A stretch of 64,000 nucleotides of DNA. Origin: Pontibacter pudoricolor (GTDB taxonomy: Bacteria; Bacteroidota; Bacteroidia; Cytophagales; Hymenobacteraceae). This document shows, one piece after another, positions 18,201-25,400 of the stretch (the first letter of the stretch is position 1; every line of letters starts with the position of its first letter). The notes beneath the pieces were generated by a model. That model was given only the letters and a program-made list of their open reading frames with translations, was not told the DNA's origin and made no database searches. The DNA lies in contig NZ_CP048106.1 in assembly GCF_010092985.1 (NCBI RefSeq), positions 1,612,001 through 1,676,000 of the forward strand. Reading direction: 5' to 3'. Made by a program: the position numbers and the translations under genes.

Positions 18201-18521
18201 TTAGGCTATGAATACCTCAACCGGAAAGACCTGGTGCACGTGCACCCCGAAGAGCCGGAAATTATAGATGAAAAGCCTGTTACTGAAAACTTACCGGAGC
18301 AGGCAGCAACTATAGTTTCTGAAACTTCAACCACGAAAAGTAATGGAAAAAGCTATTCTGTTGTTACCCAAAGCAGGACGGTGCTGATGGAACAGACACA
18401 GCAGGTACTGGCCAGCATGATGGGCGATGCGCCGATCTGCAACGTTTGCGGCCATATAACTATACGCTCCGGCACCTGTTATAAATGTCTGAACTGCGGC
18501 AATAGTTTAGGCTGTAGTTAA
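15222..18521 (+). CDS. nrdJ: Vitamin B12-dependent (class II) ribonucleotide reductase
   Basis: A 1099-residue adenosylcobalamin-dependent enzyme making deoxyribonucleotides without oxygen. Family features are the active-site cysteine segment HACFILSVQD, NPCSEY at about 387-392, APTGTIGLLMDCDTTG, and a C-terminal zinc-ribbon-like tail with CNVCG and CYKCLNCG that would re-reduce the active site. A TSCPD-type segment (FTQKAKIDGHTVYIRTGEYADG) lies near residues 900-915. Three LGYSS tripeptide-like repeats in the middle are each encoded by a copy of the dispersed CTATAGTT motif. Its position among NO and denitrification genes fits growth at low oxygen. The start at 15222 gives a basic N-terminus; a slightly later start is possible. 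Confidence 0.95.
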   Translation: MKKSKRAAGLSFSRHFTTAAQNAYDMFRFELRSSTIRNPTGDVVAELNDVEVPAQWSQIATDILAQKYLRKAGVPQADGRTGSEKSAKQVVHRLVKCWQDWGSKYGYFASEKDALVFYDELVYMLLGQYAAPNSPQWFNTGLYNSYGISVKSQGHYYVDPATGEMKESTSAFERPQPHACFILSVQDDLAQKGGIMDLLVQEARVFKYGSGVGTNFSNIRGKEEELSGGGTSSGLMSFLRVSDRAAGAIKSGGTTRRAAKMVCLDLDHPEIQEFINWKKDEEKKVAALIAAGYSGDFEGEAYNTVSGQNSNNSVRVPNTFFKALHQNGAWHLTARTTGKVLKSIPARSLWNQIADAAWACADPGLQFDTTINEWHTSPAEGRINASNPCSEYMFLDDTACNLASLNLLRFFDEGKQRFDVAAFEHACRLWTVVLEISVLMAQFPSEAVAQRSYDYRTIGLGYANLGALLMVQGLPYDSDEARALSAGITSLMTGTAYRTSAEMAASLGAFAKYDINRDAMLRVTRNHRFATFDQPENYDNLSIKPHGLDQQLCPDYLLKAAQKSWNEALQQGEKYGYRNAQATVIAPTGTIGLLMDCDTTGVEPDYALVKYKKLSGGGYFKIINQSIPSALSKLGYSSDEIEAIVNYAKGHNSLTGAPHINPESLLKKGFTEEEITLLEAALPKAYDLSSLFNIYTLGKACLERLGYSSAEYQTPGFNLLQALGYSSKQIEETNDYVCGTMTVEGAPYLKPEHYTVFDCANRCGTKGKRFIHAEGHIKMMAAVQPFISGAISKTINLPNETTVEEVAHCYELSWELGLKACSIYRDGSKLSQPLTSKSSSTETEEKTEEKVTITETQFNAEQVLQAAKAILSDASNNGFREELTRMVERRKLPDKRNGFTQKAKIDGHTVYIRTGEYADGSLGELFIDMYKEGASFRSILNCFAISVSLGLQYGVPLDEFVNRFTFTRFEPAGRVEHPNIKSATSVFDYIFRMLGYEYLNRKDLVHVHPEEPEIIDEKPVTENLPEQAATIVSETSTTKSNGKSYSVVTQSRTVLMEQTQQVLASMMGDAPICNVCGHITIRSGTCYKCLNCGNSLGCS

Positions 18522-18533
18522 ACTGTCTGAATC

Positions 18534-18694
18534 AGGATTTACAGGATGAAAGGATGAACAGGATTTTTCATCAACAAAGTTTATCATCCCCCTACCCCCA
18601 TCAAAGGGGGACGATACATAGGAATTAAAGGTAGATTAAATCTGCGGACCTAAATCTTGAAAATCCTAAAATCCTGTAAATCCTGATTCAGACA
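18534..18694. repeat. Inverted-repeat element B (same ends as element A)
   Basis: A 161-bp element with 24-bp perfect terminal inverted repeats (18534-18557 and 18671-18694), beginning TGTCTGAATCAGGATTT. Its centre carries a second hairpin of C-runs and G-runs (CCCCCTACCCCC with AGGGGG). It lies between nrdJ and the haemoglobin gene and may also terminate nrdJ transcription. Confidence 0.85.
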
Positions 18695-18714
18695 ATATTT
18701 AAGTAACTTGCAAA

Positions 18715-19110
18715 ATGACGAAAAAGAAAGACATACTTAGTCTGGAGGATGTAAAGCTGCTGGTGGATACTTTTTACACCAGGGTGCGTGCCGATGAAAT
18801 GCTGGGACCAATATTTGATGAACGCATTCAGGACAAATGGGCGAAGCACCTGGATATCATGTACCGTTTCTGGCAGACTGTTTTGCTGGAAGAACTTACC
18901 TACCAGGGCAATCCGGGTGTGAAGCATATTACGCTGCCTGTAGATGAACAACATTTCGAGCGATGGCTCCAGATCTTTTACACAACTATAGATGAGCTTT
19001 TTACCGGTGAGAAAGCGGAAGAGGCAAAATGGCGTGCACAGAAAATGGCCGAGATGTTTGCCAGTAAAATTGAATTCTATAAACAGAACAAAGGCAGAAC
19101 GATCCTTTAA
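18715..19110 (+). CDS. Group III truncated haemoglobin
   Basis: A 131-residue globin of the truncated class III type. Visible features are the B-helix FYTRVRADEMLGPIF, the E-helix region with HLDIMYRFWQTVLL, a proximal-His region around HITLPVDEQHFERWLQIF, and WRAQKMAEMF near the end. Such globins bind O2 and NO and often neighbour NO-detoxification genes. It is followed after 13 bases by a small membrane-protein gene, probably in the same transcript. Its promoter must lie in or just after element B. Confidence 0.9.
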   Translation: MTKKKDILSLEDVKLLVDTFYTRVRADEMLGPIFDERIQDKWAKHLDIMYRFWQTVLLEELTYQGNPGVKHITLPVDEQHFERWLQIFYTTIDELFTGEKAEEAKWRAQKMAEMFASKIEFYKQNKGRTIL

Positions 19111-19123
19111 ATACTACCTATAG

Positions 19124-19552
19124 ATGAGCCCCGAACACTACCTGATACTGCTGACCTTTTTATGGGTTGGCTTCGTGAGCGCAATCAGTTTTATGGAAGC
19201 ATGGCTGAAGTTCAGGGCACCGGGCGTAACCTTACCAATTGGCCTGAGCATCGGGCGGCTGATTTTTAGCGGAATGAATAAAGTGGAATGGTGCTTCGGG
19301 CTGGCTTCGCTGGTGTTGATTATCGTTAGTGGTAGCCTGGGAATTACGACGTCCTTTCTCCTGTTTATACCGATCCTGATCCTACTGGTTCAAACGATCT
19401 GGCTACTGCCTGCCATGGGTAAACGCGCTGAGCTAGTAATCTCAGGTGTAGAACTACCGAAATCAGTCTTACACTTTTATTACATCGGGGCTGAACTTGT
19501 AAAGGTAATTTTGCTATGCAGCTTCGGAGTCACGTTGCTCGGAAACCTGTAA
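19124..19552 (+). CDS. Four-helix membrane protein, unknown function
   Basis: A 142-residue protein with four predicted membrane segments (about 5-25, 50-72, 76-96 and 118-140) and a polar loop FMEAWLKFRAPGV after the first. No heme ligands or catalytic motif are obvious. It starts 13 bases after the truncated haemoglobin, which suggests a functional pair, perhaps a membrane partner, but no family is recognised. The stop is followed at once by an AACTATAG copy. Confidence 0.7.
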   Translation: MSPEHYLILLTFLWVGFVSAISFMEAWLKFRAPGVTLPIGLSIGRLIFSGMNKVEWCFGLASLVLIIVSGSLGITTSFLLFIPILILLVQTIWLLPAMGKRAELVISGVELPKSVLHFYYIGAELVKVILLCSFGVTLLGNL

Positions 19553-19592
19553 ACTATAGTACCATGAATTTGGCTGGTTTCACAGGGTGTGC

Positions 19593-20906
19593 CTAGCTAA
19601 CTTTCTTTAAAGCAGCAACAGCTTTATTGCCGGCAGTTACACTTGTAGTTTGCAGCTGAGAGATAAAGAACAGCAGGACTCCCACCGGTAAAAGTATACT
19701 TACTCCAAAAAGCATTTCATTATAGTTAGGTATCGCTCCGGCTCCGACCCAATAGAAGATCCCCTGCAAAAACAGTAATGCTTCGCTACCGATAAAGCCA
19801 GCGATAAAAAGCCCCATCCCCCATTTGCTTACAGCTGATCTTAGACTTAACCACCCCTGCTGCACACAAAAGGCAACTATAAAAAAGCTTACAAACCCGA
19901 TCAGCACCAGGTGCAGGTACCCGATAATAAAGTTGCGCAACTGATAGGCTAAATCAGCCATGTACGGAAAGGCGGTGGAGAACTGCATCAGGGTTTTAAG
20001 CACAAATGCCGTGGATACAAGCAGAACTATAGTTTTGCTCCAGTTGCCAAATAAGTTCAACACTTGCTTACGGATAGGCCAGACTATAGCCACCAAAATT
20101 ACCAGGGCTATTACCTGTGCAAATGCTGCCACTCCACCCACTAAATAAACTATGGCATCAGGTTTTATCCAAAGCACAGATAGTAAATAAGCCGGTAAAC
20201 ATGCCCAGAACATCACCCTGAAAAACAGCAAACTATAGTTGCGGTTAAAGCTGATCTTGTGCGACTCAAGTAACCAGAACACCAAGCCTAACACGGCAAA
20301 AGTAAGCCAGCCGTTGTACAGAAAATGCAGGTAGAAATAAATGGCGTTATAGTATAGTTCGGTGCCGCTATGGCCCGTTGCCATAATCGGGCCCATTGCC
20401 CACGGCCCCAGCGACGAAAGCGCCAGGAAAAACAGCGCAGCTTTCACAAACCGAAAAGACAAACTATAGTTACCCGAATTTAAATTTACTGCTTTTGCAT
20501 CTCTCAGAAACTGGTAGATGAACCAGTAAGTAAGCAAAATATGGAGCGTTGAAAAGGTGATAGAAACAGCGCCATAACCCTGCACCGGAAAACTCAGCAA
20601 CATACCTAATACCGCACACTGCGCTAACCAGAACTGCCAGCTATAAATTGCTTTGTTCCTGAACGACGCAGGCAGATAAGCATGTATCAGCGCTATGAAA
20701 AGCACCGGGTAAAGCCAGCCCAGCAATGCCGCATGCGAGTGGGCATGCAACAGGTATTTATAGTTGAGGCCGGCAACAGGTTGTATAAAAGTCCAGCGCA
20801 GCAACAGGCCCAGCAGGGCAATTATGACCAGGCTAAGCAAGGCGCTTAACAGCGGTAAACGCCATTTACCTAAGTCTATAGTTACGTTGTTATCGGTTAC
20901 AGGCAC
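19593..20906 (-). CDS. Second NnrS/heme-copper-like multi-pass membrane protein
   Basis: A 437-residue protein with about twelve membrane helices. The first large histidine cluster, LLHAHSHAALLGWLYPVLF near residue 52, resembles the heme-binding helix of NnrS and heme-copper proteins; further histidines are in YLHFLYNGW and YLHLVLIGF. It differs clearly in sequence from the protein at 10962-12269 but has the same general layout. The GTG start overlaps the upstream lipoprotein stop by one base, indicating translational coupling. Function in NO or respiratory metabolism is inferred from neighbours. Confidence 0.6.
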   Translation of the reverse strand: MPVTDNNVTIDLGKWRLPLLSALLSLVIIALLGLLLRWTFIQPVAGLNYKYLLHAHSHAALLGWLYPVLFIALIHAYLPASFRNKAIYSWQFWLAQCAVLGMLLSFPVQGYGAVSITFSTLHILLTYWFIYQFLRDAKAVNLNSGNYSLSFRFVKAALFFLALSSLGPWAMGPIMATGHSGTELYYNAIYFYLHFLYNGWLTFAVLGLVFWLLESHKISFNRNYSLLFFRVMFWACLPAYLLSVLWIKPDAIVYLVGGVAAFAQVIALVILVAIVWPIRKQVLNLFGNWSKTIVLLVSTAFVLKTLMQFSTAFPYMADLAYQLRNFIIGYLHLVLIGFVSFFIVAFCVQQGWLSLRSAVSKWGMGLFIAGFIGSEALLFLQGIFYWVGAGAIPNYNEMLFGVSILLPVGVLLFFISQLQTTSVTAGNKAVAALKKVS

Positions 20907-21346
20907 TATTTAAAGTAGGTTTGATACTGAGCCAGTCTGGAAGCCAGGCGATCGCGGGCAGCAATGGCAGTTTCCAGATCGTCTGCTTTTAACGTTTTTA
21001 CGTCTTCCAGCATCGGTACTAAATATACGTGCAACATGTCGTGCTCCGGTCCTTTCATGCGGCATTCATTAAACACTTCATCAAACCCAAGCTGTAGTAC
21101 ATGCCCTAATTCATTTATAGCTTCCAGGTTGCTGGTATCCGGCTGGCTCAGGTGGTCCTGCATTAGTTGCTGTAGCTGTTGTATGTTTGCGTTGGTAGCA
21201 TCATCGGCTTGCCAGCGCTCTACCCCGTTCAACGAAAGCTCTGATTGCTCTGCATGTACCTCGGCATGGCCGTTTTCCAAAGTATGGTTACCTGAGCAGG
21301 AAAAGAGTAGGCCAGCTATAAATAAAGAAGCGATATAGAGTTTCAT
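20906..21346 (-). CDS. Lipoprotein, unknown function
   Basis: A 146-residue protein with a signal peptide and lipobox LLFSC (lipidated Cys17), so it is probably anchored in the periplasm or outer membrane. The mature part is acidic and helical. It has His/Cys/Met-containing segments (GHVLQLGFDEVFNECRMKGPEH, here split by helices; DMLHVYLVPM) that could bind metal or heme, but no known motif is present. It is upstream of and coupled to the NnrS-like gene. Confidence 0.7.
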   Translation of the reverse strand: MKLYIASLFIAGLLFSCSGNHTLENGHAEVHAEQSELSLNGVERWQADDATNANIQQLQQLMQDHLSQPDTSNLEAINELGHVLQLGFDEVFNECRMKGPEHDMLHVYLVPMLEDVKTLKADDLETAIAARDRLASRLAQYQTYFK

Positions 21347-21405
21347 AAGTACTTGTTTAAGGTGATGATATTTAAAGAGAAGCTGAAGGTTTTCTGAAGC
21401 CTCAG

Positions 21406-22032
21406 CTATAGTTGTGCGGTTTCAGGCACTTCGCGCACTAATTTTATAAGGTCCTGCTGCAAGGCCTTGCTGCGGTCCTTTGCATACCATAGTTGTACCT
21501 GCTGCACCAGCTCCTCATGGCCAGCATCAGGTCTTTCGGTTTTAAACTGAACTACCTGCTGCTGTATAGCTGCCGGACGAGCTCCCCAGGTAAATAAACG
21601 TTCGCCGGTTCCTGCATCTTCGCAGATCAGTTTTGGGATCGATCTGCTTCCGTTTGTGAGACAGGTATTCATTAGTTCCGGATTTTCGTCGCGCAGTAGT
21701 ACAGTCAGGGTTATGCCCGGTGTTTGTTCGGCAATGGCAGCAATGGCAGGCAATAGTTGTGCACCATCTCCGCACCATGCTTCTACCAGTAACAACCAGT
21801 TCCAGTTCAGGGCTTTTTGTGCGAGCAAGTCACTCAGTTCTGGTTGCAGTACAAACTGTTTTTCCACACGTTTCATGCGTTGCAGGTTCAGTTTTGTAAA
21901 GTCAATCTTTTGTTGGGTCTGCTCATCACCGGTTGTTTTTCCCCGGGCAATCAGTTCTTCGGTAAAGGCTTTAAATTCCTGGTAGGTCATTGGGTTTACC
22001 AGCTCGCTATAGTAGGTCTGTGAAGGTATCAT
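21406..22032 (-). CDS. Thioredoxin-fold protein with a single-cysteine active site
   Basis: A 208-residue protein of the thioredoxin family as found in Firmicutes and Bacteroidota. The position of the CxxC motif reads AWCGDGAQ, so only one redox cysteine is present there; a further cysteine pair is NTCLTNG and LICEDAG. The frame extends to a GTG at 22050, but the ATG at 22032 is the better start. It is preceded by two CRP/FNR-like palindromes (22081-22098 and 22148-22165). A disulphide reductase role is doubtful given the CGDG motif; a binding or mixed-disulphide role is possible. Confidence 0.75.
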   Translation of the reverse strand: MIPSQTYYSELVNPMTYQEFKAFTEELIARGKTTGDEQTQQKIDFTKLNLQRMKRVEKQFVLQPELSDLLAQKALNWNWLLLVEAWCGDGAQLLPAIAAIAEQTPGITLTVLLRDENPELMNTCLTNGSRSIPKLICEDAGTGERLFTWGARPAAIQQQVVQFKTERPDAGHEELVQQVQLWYAKDRSKALQQDLIKLVREVPETAQL

Positions 22033-22080
22033 GGTGTGTAATTTATACACTGCAAGTATAGCATAACCTGTTAACTTATA

Positions 22081-22098
22081 AAGTGATACTTGTCACTT
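22081..22098. promoter_or_regulatory. Candidate CRP/FNR-type site (AAGTGA-N6-TCACTT)
   Basis: Perfect 6-bp inverted arms with a 6-base spacer, 49 bases upstream of the thioredoxin-fold start. Geometry matches the sites at 14974 and 22148. Confidence 0.45.
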
Positions 22099-22147
22099 CG
22101 CATAAAAAATTCGAGGATTTTCCGAATCGCTTAAGATAACCTGCACT

Positions 22148-22165
22148 AAATGACGGAAATCATTT
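22148..22165. promoter_or_regulatory. Candidate CRP/FNR-type site (AAATGAC-GGAA-ATCATTT)
   Basis: It differs from the site at 14974-14991 at two of 18 positions. It lies between the leftward thioredoxin-fold gene and the rightward proline dehydrogenase gene. Confidence 0.5.
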
Positions 22166-22316
22166 TAGATACTGACACTACTCATTTCGGACGGGTAAAA
22201 CTATAGGTAACATTGCCGGATGATTCAGTGATCATCTGCCTGCCTATGTTCGGTAACATCCTGCAAAGATGCTCCCGGCCCAGAACCAGGTAAAAACAAC
22301 TATAGCTTTTTCAACC

Positions 22317-23513
22317 ATGAATAATAGTGTCGCTCAAAAAACCACGCACGCCTTCAATGCCAACAACATGCAGGTAGCGTTCAGTACTAAAACCGATTCA
22401 GAACTTAAACTGGCCAACTTCCTCTTTACCATGATGGGCAAACCTGCATTGGTGAAGATAGGCGGTGTTGCTACCAACATGGCGCTTAAACTTGGCTTAC
22501 CTGTTAAAGGTCTGATCCGGAAAACAATTTACAAGCACTTTTGCGGTGGAGAAACCGTGCACGAGGCGCAAACTATAGTTGCACGGCTGGCAGCTGCAAA
22601 GGTGCACACCGTACTGGATTATGCCGCCGAAGCGCAGACCGATGAAGCTGGCTTTGATATGGTCCGGGATGAGATCCTTGGCAACATTGCGCTGGCTAAT
22701 AAAATGAAGTCCTTTTCTTACCTCAGCATTAAGCTAACAGGTATTGGCCACAAGGATATCTTCCAGAAACTGCATGAAAAGAAGCCACTAACGGAACAGG
22801 AAACACAGGCCTATGAAAGAACGGAAAACCGCCTGGATGCTGTCTGCAAAGCTGTATCAGCAGCTAACCTGACCTTGTATATTGATGCCGAAGAAAGCTG
22901 GATGCAGGACCCGATGGATGAACTGGCTGAGAAGATGATGTTTGCTTACAACACCAGCCGGGCGGTGATATTTAACACCCTGCAAATGTACCGGGTAGAC
23001 CGCGTTGTCTACCTGAAAGCCTGCATAGAACGCTGCAAAGATGCCGGCGTAATAGCCGGTATAAAAATAGTGCGGGGAGCTTACCTGGAGAAAGAGCAGG
23101 AACGTGCCCGCACCTACAACTATAGCTGCCCGGTATTTACCGTAAAAGCGGACACCGATAAGAGCTTTAACCAGGCCATCGATATTTGCCTCGAAAACCT
23201 GGACCGTGCCGAACTTTGCGCTGCCACGCACAACGAATTCAGCACCACGTATTTAACGCAGCGCATCCTAAACGATAAGATCGGAAATCATCAGCAACAC
23301 ATCCATTTCTCGCAACTATACGGCATGAGCGACAACCTGACGTTTAACCTGGCAGATGCCGGCTTTAATGCCTCTAAGTACCTGCCGTATGGCGATGTAG
23401 CTACAGCCATTCCTTATCTTATCCGCAGGGCTGAAGAAAACACTTCTATTGCAGGACAGATGAGCCGGGAACTGGAAATGTTGCAGGATGAATTAAAACG
23501 CCGCCAACTATAG
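22317..23513 (+). CDS. Proline dehydrogenase
   Basis: A monofunctional FAD proline dehydrogenase of about 398 residues, oxidising proline to pyrroline-5-carboxylate. Family segments include VLDYAAEA, SIKLTGIG, LYIDAEESW, KIVRGAYLEKEQERA and CAATHNEFS, followed by LPYGDVATAIPYLIRRAEEN near the end. The frame begins at 22269, but the ATG at 22317 aligns better with homologues that start shortly before FNANNMQVAFSTKTD. It is not fused to the P5C dehydrogenase half (PutA). The last codons and the stop lie in a copy of AACTATAGTT. Confidence 0.92.
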   Translation: MNNSVAQKTTHAFNANNMQVAFSTKTDSELKLANFLFTMMGKPALVKIGGVATNMALKLGLPVKGLIRKTIYKHFCGGETVHEAQTIVARLAAAKVHTVLDYAAEAQTDEAGFDMVRDEILGNIALANKMKSFSYLSIKLTGIGHKDIFQKLHEKKPLTEQETQAYERTENRLDAVCKAVSAANLTLYIDAEESWMQDPMDELAEKMMFAYNTSRAVIFNTLQMYRVDRVVYLKACIERCKDAGVIAGIKIVRGAYLEKEQERARTYNYSCPVFTVKADTDKSFNQAIDICLENLDRAELCAATHNEFSTTYLTQRILNDKIGNHQQHIHFSQLYGMSDNLTFNLADAGFNASKYLPYGDVATAIPYLIRRAEENTSIAGQMSRELEMLQDELKRRQL

Positions 23514-23596
23514 TTTACTGGCTTGTGGCAATCTTACCAATATCTGTAACCCACTGACCTACAGCTCGTTTTTATAGTTTACCAACTACTTAAGCT

Positions 23597-23851
23597 ATGA
23601 GAAAGACATTGATAATAGGTTTAGGATTTTTTGCGTTTGCCTGCAACGATACGAACACGACGAATAAAGAATCGGACACCGAAGCAACCAGGACTGAAGA
23701 AACAGCAGGTGATAACGATGTAGAGATCGGATCCGGCAAAGAAATAAGCCCGCAACTGGAAGGCCTGGAAGATACCGGCCGCCTGGAAGTAGATACTCTT
23801 TCTTCAGCAACTGAAGAACACCAGCGTCAGCAAAAACAACAGAAACAATAG
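23597..23851 (+). CDS. Small acidic lipoprotein, unknown function
   Basis: An 84-residue protein with a short signal peptide ending FAFAC, so the lipid-modified cysteine would be Cys16. The mature chain is rich in Glu, Asp and Thr and closes with a Gln/Lys tail. No domain is recognised. It is followed by a strong hairpin terminator shared with the convergent nosY. Confidence 0.65.
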   Translation: MRKTLIIGLGFFAFACNDTNTTNKESDTEATRTEETAGDNDVEIGSGKEISPQLEGLEDTGRLEVDTLSSATEEHQRQQKQQKQ

Positions 23852-23864
23852 CAAGTAAAGCAAA

Positions 23865-23903
23865 ACAGGAGCGCAAGGTAATAACCTTGCGCTCCTGTTC
23901 TTT
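23865..23903. terminator. Strong bidirectional terminator
   Basis: A 15-bp perfect stem (23865-23879 with 23884-23898) and 4-base loop, followed by T-rich sequence. It lies between the lipoprotein gene and the end of the left nos operon. Confidence 0.9.
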
Positions 23904-23922
23904 TAAAGCAAACTATAGTTTG

Positions 23923-24690
23923 CTACAGGTCTCTCCTGGAGAATATACGCCTGGAGGTCAGCACCGGAATAAGTGCCCAGAGCAGCAGCAATCCAAAGGC
24001 GGCGGCAATTCCCAATACGCTCCCGAAAATACTTTTATACAACGCACCGGTATAGCCCATCAATGCCGACACATCCAGGTTCAGCAGCACTATAATCCGA
24101 CCCAGATCGATCGGGTTCAGTGCCGTCATAGCCAGTGTGGCATACTCCAGCGGATAATCGCCGAAAGCATATAGGATGAACAGTACAATACCATCGTAGA
24201 TCAGGGCAAAGTAGAACCACAACAGCAGCGCAATACCAATGCCTTTGGCTTTATCTCTGGTGATCACCGATGCCAGAAAAGCCATGGCCACGAAGATGAA
24301 GGTGATAAACACACCTGTAAGCACTAAGTATAAACCCGTTAGCCCTGGACTGAAGATGATGACCGGAATGCCTACACCAACTATAAAAGCAGCCGAAAGC
24401 GAGAATGCCACACCTAAATACTCGCTCATGAATATCTTTGTGCGGTTGATAGGCTGCGCTACCAACAGTTCTATAAACTCATAGGAGTTATAAAAGTGGG
24501 TGGTGGCAAAAACAATGCTTATCAGCGGCACGGTTAGCAGTACCAGGTTTAGCAGACTCAGAATGCCTTTATCAGGGCTGCCACCCAGGTTAAACAACCC
24601 GATCGAGAGCAGCAGCAGAAACAAAGTATAAGCTATGATGATCCTGCTTTTAACGATGTCGAGCAATACGTATTTGATGATCTTGTTCAT
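23923..24690 (-). CDS. nosY: NosY-type ABC transporter permease, left copy
   Basis: A 255-residue, six-helix ABC-2 type permease that pairs with NosF for maturation of the copper centre of N2O reductase. It contains SYEFIELLVAQPI and EYLGVA segments typical of NosY. By an ungapped hand alignment it is about 84% identical to the right-hand copy at 30595-31362, with an internal block of more than 35 residues completely identical. Its start overlaps the nosF stop by 4 bases, and it ends the left operon before the terminator at 23865-23903. Confidence 0.92.
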   Translation of the reverse strand: MNKIIKYVLLDIVKSRIIIAYTLFLLLLSIGLFNLGGSPDKGILSLLNLVLLTVPLISIVFATTHFYNSYEFIELLVAQPINRTKIFMSEYLGVAFSLSAAFIVGVGIPVIIFSPGLTGLYLVLTGVFITFIFVAMAFLASVITRDKAKGIGIALLLWFYFALIYDGIVLFILYAFGDYPLEYATLAMTALNPIDLGRIIVLLNLDVSALMGYTGALYKSIFGSVLGIAAAFGLLLLWALIPVLTSRRIFSRRDL

Positions 24691-25400
24691 GGGTGATATC
24701 CTTCGTTCATGATTTTGGCAACAGCGCGGCTCAGCCGGTCTTCCTGCGTATGCACTTTCAGGTCAACTATAGATTCATAGAACTTGATACTTCCATCTAC
24801 CAGGCACAGCACTTCGTCGGCCACTTCTTCTATCTCGCTCATGATGTGCGATGTGATGAGTATCAGTTTACCCCGCTTCTTTTCCTTCAGTATCTTGGCT
24901 TTCAGAATTTCGGCGGCAATAGGGTCCAGGCCGGCAGTGGGCTCGTCAAGTATCAGAACGGGCGGATCGAACAGGAAAGCCAGCGCCGCGCTCACTTTCT
25001 GCTTGGTACCACCTGATAAAGCGCCCATGCGTTTGTCATAGATCTCTTCCAGCGCATAAAGCCCTATCAGTTCCTCATCCACGCTCTTTTCTTTTTTACG
25101 GATGTCGAGGATCATTTCAATCACCTGCCGGATCTTCATGTTTTCGGGGTATTTGCCAATCTGGGGCATGTACCCGATCTGGCTGCGGTAGGCATACTTT
25201 TTAAGCACACTCTGGCCATTTATTTGTATGTCGCCGCTGTCGGGTAATACCATGCCCAGTATGCACTTGCTCAAAGTGGTTTTACCCGCTCCGTTTGGTC
25301 CGATAATAGACACGACTTTCCCGGCACCAAACTCAACGCTCACGTCCCGCAGCACCTGTAGTTTGCCGTAGGACTTGTGCAAATTCTTTATCGTTATCAT
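24687..25400 (-). CDS. nosF: NosF-type ABC transporter ATPase, left copy
   Basis: A 237-residue ATPase with Walker A GPNGAGKT at about 34-41, signature LSGGTKQKV and Walker B ILDEPTAGLDP followed by the H-loop SHIMSEIEE. With NosD and NosY it supplies sulphur or assists copper-site assembly of NosZ. The start lies 68 bases inside the end of nosD in another frame, a longer overlap than the 38 bases of the right-hand copy. The 4-base overlap with nosY shows tight coupling. Confidence 0.93.
   Translation of the reverse strand: MITIKNLHKSYGKLQVLRDVSVEFGAGKVVSIIGPNGAGKTTLSKCILGMVLPDSGDIQINGQSVLKKYAYRSQIGYMPQIGKYPENMKIRQVIEMILDIRKKEKSVDEELIGLYALEEIYDKRMGALSGGTKQKVSAALAFLFDPPVLILDEPTAGLDPIAAEILKAKILKEKKRGKLILITSHIMSEIEEVADEVLCLVDGSIKFYESIVDLKVHTQEDRLSRAVAKIMNEGYHP

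Noticed and set aside
22317-23513. Bifunctional PutA
   Set aside because: The protein ends after the proline dehydrogenase domain; no P5C dehydrogenase domain follows.
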